Source: Fidelibacterota bacterium
GTDB taxonomy: Bacteria; Marinisomatota; Marinisomatia; Marinisomatales; S15-B10
DNA: 51,305 bases
Assembly: GCA_002715465.1 (NCBI GenBank)
Contig: PAYY01000034.1
Coordinates: 1 to 51,305 of the forward strand
Reading direction: 5' to 3'
Numbering within the stretch: the stretch's first letter is position 1; each line of letters begins with the position of its first letter. Of this stretch, positions 38,001-45,853 are shown piece by piece. Made by a program: the position numbers and the translations under genes. Below the pieces are notes generated by a model that worked only from the letters and a program-made list of their open reading frames with translations, was not told where the DNA came from and ran no database searches.

Positions 38001-41000
38001 GCAATTACTATTTCAGCATTTTCAGCAATAGGGTTATCAGGTTTTGATGAAACAATAAATACAATACTAGCTGAATCCAACAATTCACCATCACTTACTT
38101 TGAAAATAAGACTATCTATTCCATATGCATTTTCTTGAGCTTCAAACATTATTTTTTGTTGACTATTTATTATCGTATCACCAGAAACAATTTCTGCCCC
38201 TTTTGTTACTCCGTCACTTGTCTGAAAAATTTTACCTATTGTCTGAAGAGTTCCTATTTGATAAATAAGGGATTCAGTTTCAACATCAGAGCCTGAAACA
38301 GAAAATAAAGTTGAACTATCCTCTTCTAATTCTACTGTATCACTCAAAGCTATAGGAGGATCATTAATACTTTTTACTAAAATGGTTATTAGACCTTCAT
38401 CACTAGTTGAAATTCCATCACTTGCTTTAAATATCAATGTATCAATCCCAAAAAAGTCCGTTTTGGGAATATAAGTAATTAGGTTAGAATCTAAAGTTGT
38501 CGGTGCAGAAGAAATAAGACTACCATTTGCTTTATAAATTGCACCGTTATTTGGAAGGTCTGTTATAGCTAAAGTAATATCTGATTCTTCTTCATCCTTT
38601 CCAGATAGGACGAATTTCTTTGACTGATCTTCATTAATTGTATCATTTATTGAAACAACAGTAGGTGGGTCATTAACGCCAGATATTTTTATTGTAATAA
38701 CCCCCAAACCACTAACAAGGTCATCTTGATCAATAGCGTTATATTTAAAGGTATCAGCACCAACATAGTTTTCATTAGGCTGATAAATTACTATATCTCC
38801 ACTGCTTGTTACTATGGTTGGCGTAGTAGTAATTGCTGTACTATCACCCTGTTTTAATGTCCCATAAACAGGAAGAGATTGTATCTTTAAGCTAATACCT
38901 GAAGGGACATTATTAGTCTTTTGTAAAGTTTTACTTGAACTAGGAATTTTTATTTTATTCCTTTTTCTATCTCTCTTAACCGATGATTTGAGATGTTTCT
39001 TAACATTGGTTTTTTTAACTGAAGAAACCTTTTGAACAAAGGAACTAGTAATATCTGGATCAACCCACTTTAGTTTATATATAATTTGAGAATCTTCAGC
39101 TATAGCAAGTGTTGAATCTGAAGCAACTGGAGGGTCAGGCTCACATTCAACAGAGACTACAAATGTTTCATTGACAGATTTACCATTAGAAGTTCCTTTG
39201 ATAACTATTGTGGAACTACCACAAGCATTGTCTTTATAATCAAGATTAATTTTATCATTCGAAATTGTAACTATAACAAGGCTCGTATCAGAATTTGAAA
39301 CAAGTGAATCCAAAATTGATGTATCCTCATTGTCTACATCTGAAAAAACTGTTGAAATATTTATTGAATAATTTTCAGCATCTTCAGAAGTAGAAATATC
39401 GTTAATTTGGTTCTTAACAACTGGCGCATCATCTACCGCGGTTACATTTACCGTTATTCCAGCGGCATCAGAATCTAGGCTGCCATCATTTACTTTAAAT
39501 GAAAAATCACCATGACTATTTCCATTCCCATTTTCTTCGGAGACATAAATAAGGCGATGATTAACATCTAAAACAGTAGTAGGTAAAGAAGAAATTGAAC
39601 TTCCTCTAGTACTTCCATCAGAAGTTTGATATAAAGTTCCATTTGAAGGCAAAGCAGTTATAATGTAAGTAAGATCATCTGCATCAATATCTGAGCCAGC
39701 AAGGGTAATTGTAACATCTTCATCTTCATTTACCGTAACTATTTGTGATGTAGCACTGGGCTTGTCATTAACAGAATTAACTGTAATAGCTACCTTAGCT
39801 GCATTACTCTCATTATTACCTGAGTCTTTAACAGTAAACTTTATACTATCAGCTCCAGAAAAGTTCTCATTAGGTATATATATAATTTGGTTCGCATTAC
39901 TTGTAACAGTTGTATTAACAGAGTTAATTGCTGTACCATCGCTTTGACTAATAGTGCCCTTAACAGGGAGAGTAGTGACTTTATAAGTTAAGGAACCACC
40001 TTCAGGGTCTGTACCTTCTAAAGTTATATTCAATGAATTATCTTCATCGGTAGTTTTTGTCAAATTAGAAGCCGCTGGAGTTTCATTAATATTATTTATA
40101 GAAATTGTTACAGTTGATGCTGAGGATAAATTACTTCCATCAGATACCTTTACACTTAAACTATAGGAATTAGTTGTTTCATAATCTAATGCACTAGCCG
40201 TAGTTAATATTCCAGTTGCGCTATTTAAGGAAAAATTTCCAGCTGAATTTCCTGAGGTAATAACCCAATCTTGTAGAGTTGTTGATGTTCCCGATGGCCA
40301 CACATCATTATCCGTTGCTTCAAGAGTATCTAATAATGAACCTATACTAATATTTTCATTTATCGTAAAAGACTGATTACTTGTAACAACAGGTGTCATA
40401 TCATTAACAGATGAAACATTAACAGTAACATTTACTACACTTGAAAATTCATTGCCATCCGAAACTTTTATTCCTAAAGAATAAGATCTTTCATCAGAAT
40501 CTTCATAATCAAGTTTTTTTGCTGTTTCTAATAGTCCAGTTGATGAATTTATTGTAAAATGATCCTTATTTGTGCCTGACTCCAACGTCCAATTTTGAAG
40601 AGTCTCATTATCTTCATCACTACCCTGTACTATTCCAACATCAGAACCAGAGCTTTTATTTTCTTCAATAGTAAATGATTGGTTCGCTGTAACAACAGGC
40701 TGACGATTATTTGGGTTCGAAGCATTAATTGTAAAGGTTTCATCATATGTAGCACCAGCATTATCAGTTGTTCTTAGAATTACTTGATAAGTTTGTTGAG
40801 TATGATAATCTATAGTGGCAGCTGTTTTTAAAACATTTCCATCAATAGAAAATTTTGAAGCATCATTTCCACCAATAATGGAATAAGTATGCGAATCAGA
40901 AGCATCAGGATCTGTACTAGAAAGATTTCCTACAGTTGTTCCTGATTCTGAATCATCATCTACACTTGTACTTGATAAAGCAATATCTGTTGGAGCATCA

Positions 41001-44000
41001 TTTACAGCATTTACCGTGATTGTAAATGTTTGTGAAGTATATGTATCATCACCACCATTACCAGTTCCTCCGTCGTCAGCAAGAACGATGGTAACTGTAG
41101 CACTTCCATTATCATTAGAAGTAGACGTGAATGTGAGATCACCATCAGCATTAATAGCTGGTTGAGAACTAAAAAGACTGTTATTGTTATTTGTAACAGA
41201 AAAAGAAACCGTTTGTGAAACTTCTGGATCTCCATCATCAATGCTTGTAGCCCAATCATTATTTGTTTGAGCTCCTGCATCTTCATTTATTGAAATATTT
41301 GATCCTTTTGAAAATGAAGGTTCATCATTAACAGCATTTACCGTGATTGTAAATTGGTCATCTATAGTGACACCATTCGAAGTTCCTCTTATTGTTATAT
41401 TAGCTGTTCCATTTTTGTTTTCTTGATAATCTATTGTAAGGGTATTTCCTGAAATTGATACTGATACAAGATCAGAATTATCATTTGCTTGTACAATTTT
41501 AGAAATATCATCATCACTGTTATCGACATCAGAAAATACTGAATTAAGGGCTATTGTTGCATTAGATGCGTCTTCATTAGCATTAATATCACTTATTCCA
41601 TTAGAAACTGTTGGAGCATCATCTACAGTCGAAACATTAACTGTGACATTAGCTTCATCTGAGTCTGATGTCCCATCATTTACTTTAAAACCAAAATTAC
41701 CATGACCATTACCATTTCCGTTTGTTGCTGATATATATATAAGTCTTCTATTATTATCGGAAATTGTAGTGGGTGTAGATGAAATTGCACTACCTTTAGT
41801 AGAACCATCTGACGTTTGATAAAGAGTCCCATTCGATGGTAATGTGCTGATTTTATAAGAAAGATCGTCTCCATCGCCATCACTGCCAGATAGGGTAATG
41901 GTTACTTCTGTATCTTCATTCACGGTTACTGTTTGCGTATCAGCGGTTGGAGCATCATTAACAGCTGTGACATTTACAGTTACTGTTGCCGCATCTGAAT
42001 CCACTGTCCCATCATTTACTTTAAATGCAAAATTACCATGACCATTACCATTTCCGTTTGTTGCTGATATATATATAAGTCTTCTACTATTATCGGAAAC
42101 TGTAGTGCCAGTTGATGAAATCGCACTACCTTTAGTAGAACCATCTGACGTTTGATAAAGGGTCCCATTTGATGGTAATGTGGTAATTTTATAAGAAAGG
42201 TCGTCTCCATCGTCATCACTACCAGATAGCGTAATGGTTACTTCTGTATCTTCATTCACGGTTACTGTTTGCGTATTAGCTGTTGGTGTATCATTTACAG
42301 AATTTATTGTTACAGTAAAGGTTTCAGTCACAGTTAATCCATTAGATGTACCGGTTATAGTAATTGATACATCACCATTTTTGTTTTCTTGATAATCAAG
42401 AATAAGAGAATTTCCAGAAATTGAACCTGAAATCTTACCGCTTGGAGAATTTCCTGTAATACTTTTGGAAATATTATTATCATTATTGTCAACATCAGTA
42501 AAAACACTTGACAAATCTATTGTTGTATTGCTAGCATCTTCATCAACGGTCACATTAGTAATTTCATTAGCAACTGTAGGTGCATCATCAACAGCTGTTA
42601 CATTAATAGTCATAGTTCCACCAGCACTGCTGTAGACTGAACCATCACTTACCTTAAAAGTAAAGGTAGTGTAAGAGGATCCATTTTCATTAGTTACCGG
42701 GGAAAAACGTAAGTGCCCGCTTGCAATATTTGAAGCTGTTATCTCTTGATCATCGGTTATATCTTCTCCACTATCATAGTTATCATCATTGTCAGCATCA
42801 AGATAAAAAGTACCAGCCGATTCCAAGTCAGTGATTTTTACCAAACTTAGAGCGTCATCATCAACATCAGAATAATTAAAATTAGACAAAGAAAAAGAGT
42901 ACTGAACATCTTCATTGGTAGTAACTGAAGGATTTGATGATATAGTTGGAGCATCATTAACAGCTGTTACATCTACAGTTACTGCCGCCGCTTCTGAATC
43001 TACCGTACCATCATTCACTTTAAAGGTAAAATCTCCATAACTATTCCCATTTCCATTCGCCTCTGAAACATAAATCACTCGATGGCTTCCATCTGATATT
43101 GTCGTACCATTTGACGATATTGCATCTCCTCGAGTAGAACCATCTGAAGTTTGATAAAGAGTTCCATCGCTAGGCAGCGTAACAATAGTATATGAAAGAT
43201 TATCCCCATCACTATCAGTCCCGGATAAAGTAATAGTTTTATCTACATCTTCAGTTGCCGTTACAGTTTGGGCCGTTGCTATTGGAGAAGCATTACCAGT
43301 AGAAAATGGTTGTATAGAAGAAAATAATCCTTTCTCTCCTTCACCCATACCATACCATACATATAATGGCCCGGAACTTGTCATGTATAGGTCAGAATAT
43401 CCAATTGACAAATCTAGCTTCCTATATAGAGTCCAAGTGTTACCATCTATAGAATAAGATAATGTTGATTGATTATCCCAACTAGTTATTGAATAATTGC
43501 TAGAACCGTAGGTTACTGTTGGAGCATTTTTTGCTAGGACATAAAAATTAGCTTCTCCAGATCCACTTAATAGACGATCAACATCATCTCCAAAGTGTAC
43601 ATGGTCATAACCATTTGAAGTATTTGAAGCATCAATTGGGGCTAATACAAATAACCCATGATTATTCTTCACACTGTTTTGATCAGTGGCATAACCTTGA
43701 TAATAAACTAAGGCGGGCTTTGAAGTCTCAATATAATCCAAAGAACTATTGTTGTTATTATCAAGATCCCAAGCATAAAATTCTCCAGCATTTAAGTTTG
43801 AAATTTTTGTATTTCCATCCACTTTTACATCAGTACTATTTTCTGTTGCTACAACTATTGCATGAACTCCGCCATAGGAGCCTGACTCTCCTTCTAAAAT
43901 AAGATAGTCTGTTCCAGTTTTATCGATAGGTATTAATTGATCAACTCCCATATCTCTTGGTTTTTTACTTTGAGATTGGCGAATCGATCCAGACCATGTA

Positions 44001-44698
44001 CCAGAATTAACTACAATATCTTTATCAGATGTAATTTTTGTCCCTATAATATCTTTATCATAGGATGATTCACTATTATCCATTCCAAGAATATATGACC
44101 GACCTTTATCTAGCGATACTGACCACGCACTACTATTTGACCTACCCAAAAAGTACACACCACTATTTGGGGTAATAGTTATTGTTGTACTATTTTCCGT
44201 AGCCATTATTGAAATAAAGCTACCAAAAGTTGCATCTTGAGTATAAGTAACATTAGTTTGATAGAAATGCGCTGAACGAAACTCTTGCCCCATACCGGCA
44301 TTACCCTTAGATGCTATAGAACCTGTTTGACTTCCCGCTTGTAGATCAACTCTTAAATAGAAAGGTTTATTTGCCGTAAAGTAAAGCCCTTTTGTACCAT
44401 CTGTTGTTCCAACATCATCAGCATAAAGATAGCTACTATAACTAATGGAAAAATTGTTGGGTGTGGTTTTGCTTATAGATTTTGTATAGATAGTTGAACC
44501 GGCATAATTTTTTACAGAAACATCGAAACTCGAAGTTTCCATGGTGGAAATATCAATTCTTATTTCATCCGGATTATCATTATAATTTCCATCATAGTAA
44601 AAAGGCGGCATGTAGTGTTCTGTAGAATATTGTCCGAAAACAATTCCAGAAATAAGAAAGAAAGCCAGGTAAATAGTTTTAGTTAATTTTCTAACCAT
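35093..44698 (-). CDS. Giant secreted IgGFc-binding-like / cadherin-like repeat protein with NPFNP sorting domain
   Basis: 3201 residues from ATG at 44698. The open frame extends five codons upstream, but 44698 is preferred: it gives a clean signal peptide (MVRKLTKTIYLAFFLISGIVFGQ start region) and a TAATG overlap with the OmpA-family stop. Residues about 95-430 resemble the IgGFc-binding N-terminal domain (GSFISIMATENSTTITI, DYLILEGESGSYGG). Around 20 cadherin/Ig-like repeats follow from about 470 to 2600, opening NDAPT-x-x-x-x-x-V-x-x-N-E-D and including GDGDDLSYKI and FKVNDGT. A Lys/Arg-rich linker sits near 1886-1930. The end (about 3113-3201) is the sorting domain: NYPNPFNPVTSINY, SSGTYFYVL, final KKMALLK. 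A cell-surface adhesin or matrix protein is likely. Confidence 0.88.
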   Translation of the reverse strand: MVRKLTKTIYLAFFLISGIVFGQYSTEHYMPPFYYDGNYNDNPDEIRIDISTMETSSFDVSVKNYAGSTIYTKSISKTTPNNFSISYSSYLYADDVGTTDGTKGLYFTANKPFYLRVDLQAGSQTGSIASKGNAGMGQEFRSAHFYQTNVTYTQDATFGSFISIMATENSTTITITPNSGVYFLGRSNSSAWSVSLDKGRSYILGMDNSESSYDKDIIGTKITSDKDIVVNSGTWSGSIRQSQSKKPRDMGVDQLIPIDKTGTDYLILEGESGSYGGVHAIVVATENSTDVKVDGNTKISNLNAGEFYAWDLDNNNNSSLDYIETSKPALVYYQGYATDQNSVKNNHGLFVLAPIDASNTSNGYDHVHFGDDVDRLLSGSGEANFYVLAKNAPTVTYGSSNYSITSWDNQSTLSYSIDGNTWTLYRKLDLSIGYSDLYMTSSGPLYVWYGMGEGEKGLFSSIQPFSTGNASPIATAQTVTATEDVDKTITLSGTDSDGDNLSYTIVTLPSDGTLYQTSDGSTRGDAISSNGTTISDGSHRVIYVSEANGNGNSYGDFTFKVNDGTVDSEAAAVTVDVTAVNDAPTISSNPSVTTNEDVQYSFSLSNFNYSDVDDDALSLVKITDLESAGTFYLDADNDDNYDSGEDITDDQEITASNIASGHLRFSPVTNENGSSYTTFTFKVSDGSVYSSAGGTMTINVTAVDDAPTVANEITNVTVDEDASNTTIDLSSVFTDVDNNDNNISKSITGNSPSGKISGSISGNSLILDYQENKNGDVSITITGTSNGLTVTETFTVTINSVNDTPTANTQTVTVNEDTEVTITLSGSDDDGDDLSYKITTLPSNGTLYQTSDGSTKGSAISSTGTTVSDNSRRLIYISATNGNGNGHGNFAFKVNDGTVDSDAATVTVNVTAVNDAPTADTQTVTVNEDTEVTITLSGSDGDGDDLSYKISTLPSNGTLYQTSDGSTKGSAISSTPTTISDNNRRLIYISATNGNGNGHGNFGFKVNDGTSDSDEANVTVNVSTVDDAPTVSNGISDINANEDASNATIALNSVFSDVDNSDDDISKIVQANDNSDLVSVSISGNTLTIDYQENKNGTANITIRGTSNGVTIDDQFTITVNAVNDEPSFSKGSNISINEDAGAQTNNDWATSIDDGDPEVSQTVSFSVTNNNNSLFSSQPAINADGDLTFTSTSNDNGSATVTIVLADDGGTGNGGDDTYTSQTFTITVNAVNDAPTDIALSSTSVDDDSESGTTVGNLSSTDPDASDSHTYSIIGGNDASKFSIDGNVLKTAATIDYHTQQTYQVILRTTDNAGATYDETFTINASNPNNRQPVVTANQSFTIEENKSSGSDVGIVQGSDEDNETLQNWTLESGTNKDHFTINSSTGLLETAKKLDYEDSDERSYSLGIKVSDGNEFSSVVNVTVNVSSVNDMTPVVTSNQSFTINENISIGSLLDTLEATDNDVWPSGTSTTLQDWVITSGNSAGNFSLNSATGILTTASALDYETTNSYSLSVKVSDGSNLSSASTVTISINNINETPAASNLTKTTDEDNSLNITLEGTDPEGGSLTYKVTTLPVKGTISQSDGTAINSVNTTVTSNANQIIYIPNENFSGADSIKFTVKDSGNNESNAAKVAITVNSVNDKPSATSQIVTVNEDEDVTITLAGSDIDADDLTYIITALPSNGTLYQTSDGSTRGSSISSLPTTVLDVNHRLIYVSEENGNGNSHGDFSFKVNDGSLDSDAAGITVNVTAVDDAPVVKNQINDISTSEDAENYSINISTVFSDVDNEDTSILDSLVSNSDTSLVIVTISNDKINLDYKDNACGSSTIVIKGTSNGKSVNETFVVSVECEPDPPVASDSTLAIAEDSQIIYKLKWVDPDITSSFVQKVSSVKKTNVKKHLKSSVKRDRKRNKIKIPSSSKTLQKTNNVPSGISLKIQSLPVYGTLKQGDSTAITTTPTIVTSSGDIVIYQPNENYVGADTFKYNAIDQDDLVSGLGVITIKISGVNDPPTVVSINDTINEDQSKKFVLSGKDEEESDITLAITDLPNNGAIYKANGSLISSAPTTLDSNLITYIPKTDFFGIDTLIFKASDGISTSDEGLITILVKSINDPPIALSDTVELEEDSSTLFSVSGSDVETESLIYQIGTLQTIGKIFQTSDGVTKGAEIVSGDTIINSQQKIMFEAQENAYGIDSLIFKVSDGELLDSASIVFIVSSKPDNPIAENAEIVIAQGLEWDYDLSNKISDPDLNLNVNSLSIVSSNGGGEYRVPTDTTFLIVFDYTSNLSYTGTDTVVYQICDDTELCDTGTISISVITGRKPLAIADTLNLIEDAEPTFFNVLQNDSDLDEDLDISSLEIISSFVGSFDDSGNEAKAQQDSTLLISMASNFYGKDSLIYRISDQTRLSSEARVFVFVNPSPDPPEVTDPQTVYLEEGSPVDLVLYATDADGDTLTYTLCQEPSSGILTQFSNSDTLSEGDVLLVSSIESPSITIFPDNGFYGEDIFKYCVEDEDGNIAEARVVISVVNIPEPPVAIVDSIEILQGNTGIMNVLSNDTDPEDNIDASTLLIFGKEENVSFKTMPTYAGGIATVSDSIISFDYSHLFMFTGKDSIHYSICDEEKSCDSTNVYINIFQDDIPPGILNVNADKDTLFIDGNNSTISRSISAVTDLVISATVKDSLPLESVILNIGKGGSQNYTSYQIPFEEGSRILEAEQKVVLETIDEKGIKFFFNASDILGYNSNSVVKSLPVKIPPGTIQFPDCFPKNTWLLISIPTQLDKNTIQDVFYDSFGEINKSKFVIWEYSNGEYLEPTQISPGISYWVYQKIGEECEFTLGSGVVTDIDTLEWVLKPGWNMVGNPYPFSFSMGDVDQTLFCGPLEYSDNSGWSDYKTTIDPFGGYIICNKSDTTVVLTATGENSNQLNRIFSHSNRKKQSENKDHLEKINGQSLFRVKISFNTTQYSDNNNYIGIHPLAKEQFDRFDNITEPPVPNDNEKIKFDWVMDFDLDQQRYLLQDIKFAGDSTFTWNGYLHPNVNKEKIFGSVFLEGETNINYKMIMVDRSNGEKFNILQKLNFNLREGNTSTLGRKFSVFYGPSSWVDFQVDELISSIPTDYILGQNYPNPFNPVTSINYQIPTDQRVKLSIYNILGQEVITLVNKEQFAGKYTVRWNGVTDQFTEVSSGTYFYVLQTSNFRQVKKMALLK
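41624..42295 (-). repeat. Recent 336-bp tandem duplication of one cadherin-like domain
   Basis: Copies 41960-42295 and 41624-41959 are each exactly 112 codons and nearly identical in DNA and protein (both contain QTVTVNEDTEVTITLSGSD, TLPSNGTLYQTSDGSTKG and NGNGNGHGNF). Other repeats in the gene are far more diverged, so this pair arose recently by unequal recombination or slippage. Confidence 0.85.
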
Positions 44699-45786
44699 TA
44701 TTTTCCACAACAATCCTCTGGTAATATTGGAGGATCTCCTATTCCTGACTCCTCAGACATTATTTCTGTATATGCATAGTAACCAGCCCCTCCACCAAGT
44801 ATGATGATAGGTATAAACAATAACCCGAATCCTCTTTTACATTTGTCGATAGCAAAATTTGCCACTAATTCTGAACTCATATTTTCAATTCGACTATATA
44901 TATCTTTATTGCTCCCAATAAAATCAGTAGATACTTCACTAAGAAGAACATTCTTATCTAGATCGAGCAACATTAAATCAATACTTCCGCCCATAATATT
45001 TCGAAAGCCAGTATTTGTTATAGACACTTCCGTGCGCCTATTCAACGCATGAGCAGTATTTTGATTCTCTGTTGAGCCAAGAGAATTAATATAATCTATT
45101 GTTAGTATATCACCTTCTTTCAAAAATGGGTAAAGATCCTCTTGTTGTGATGTGATTTTTGCTGGGCTTGACTCACCATATCCAACAGCTTCTAATCGAT
45201 CAGGATTTACACCATTGTCAGTAAGCCATTTGACGACGGAATTAGCTCTACGCTGTGATAGATCCAAATTATAGGAATCTAAACCCCTTGTATCCGTATG
45301 AGAGGAAAGTTCTAAATTCATTTTTGGATAATCTTCAAGAAGGCCTAGTAGCAATAACAGATCAAATTGTGCTGTTGGTTTTAATTTATCACTATTAAAA
45401 TCATATAAAAGCTCTCTCAATACTATACCTTTATCAGTCCCTAAAGTATTTACATTATTATCTAGTACAAAAGCGTGTGTTGCTTTCGTCTTACCCATAT
45501 CTTCAACAACACAATCAATGGATTCACAATCTGTATTATAATAACGTTTTTTTATCTTTAATCCTTTTTTTACTCTCCTCACTTGTTTAGATAATTTTTT
45601 ACTAATCTTTTTTGAAGTTCTTTTTGGAAGGTCGTTTTGTAGGATATAAACAGCGCTCTTACATATATCCAAATCTTGTTGAGATGTTAATAACAGTGAA
45701 GAGGAGTTATTATCTTGACCAAAAATTAAGGGCCATAATAAAAACAATAACAGAAAGGGCCTTTTTATGATCGATAATAAAATCAT
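44698..45786 (-). CDS. OmpA-family peptidoglycan-binding envelope protein
   Basis: 362 residues, signal peptide to about 23 (LWPLIFGQ). Residues about 30-110 are Lys/Arg-rich, then similar in style to a CsgG/TolB-N-like domain with two Cys. The OmpA C-terminal domain spans about 120-258: LLYDFNSDKLKP, LELSSHTDTRGLDSYN with Asp165, LSQRRANSVVKWL with Arg180, VGYGESSPAK, HALNRRTEVSI. Asp165 and Arg180 are the peptidoglycan (diaminopimelate) contacts. Unusually a hydrophobic helix follows at about 319-340 and the chain ends PEDCCGK. Its stop overlaps the start of the giant cadherin-like gene (TAATG), so the two are made in step: this protein probably holds or guides the giant to the wall. Confidence 0.88.
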   Translation of the reverse strand: MILLSIIKRPFLLLFLLWPLIFGQDNNSSSLLLTSQQDLDICKSAVYILQNDLPKRTSKKISKKLSKQVRRVKKGLKIKKRYYNTDCESIDCVVEDMGKTKATHAFVLDNNVNTLGTDKGIVLRELLYDFNSDKLKPTAQFDLLLLLGLLEDYPKMNLELSSHTDTRGLDSYNLDLSQRRANSVVKWLTDNGVNPDRLEAVGYGESSPAKITSQQEDLYPFLKEGDILTIDYINSLGSTENQNTAHALNRRTEVSITNTGFRNIMGGSIDLMLLDLDKNVLLSEVSTDFIGSNKDIYSRIENMSSELVANFAIDKCKRGFGLLFIPIIILGGGAGYYAYTEIMSEESGIGDPPILPEDCCGK

Positions 45787-45808
45787 TTTATCAAAATTAA
45801 TGAATTTA

Positions 45809-45836
45809 ACTATAATATTCTGAATATAAAGATCAA
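45809..45836 (-). promoter_or_regulatory. Sigma-70-like promoter of the OmpA/giant-cadherin operon
   Basis: Minus strand: TTGATC at 45836-45831, 16-bp spacer, TATAGT at 45814-45809, ending 22 nt before the ATG at 45786. The leader would be short and no good Shine-Dalgarno is seen. Confidence 0.4.
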
Positions 45837-45853
45837 ATAACCTATTTGTAAGA

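Noticed and set aside
41680..42219. Pairs of similar short frames (MMTMETTFLIK type) inside the cadherin gene
   Set aside because: Out-of-frame shadows of the duplicated cadherin domain.
35093..44713. Start of the giant cadherin-like gene at 44713
   Set aside because: The five extra residues (MLWKI) spoil an otherwise standard signal peptide; the ATG at 44698 overlaps the upstream stop as TAATG and is preferred.
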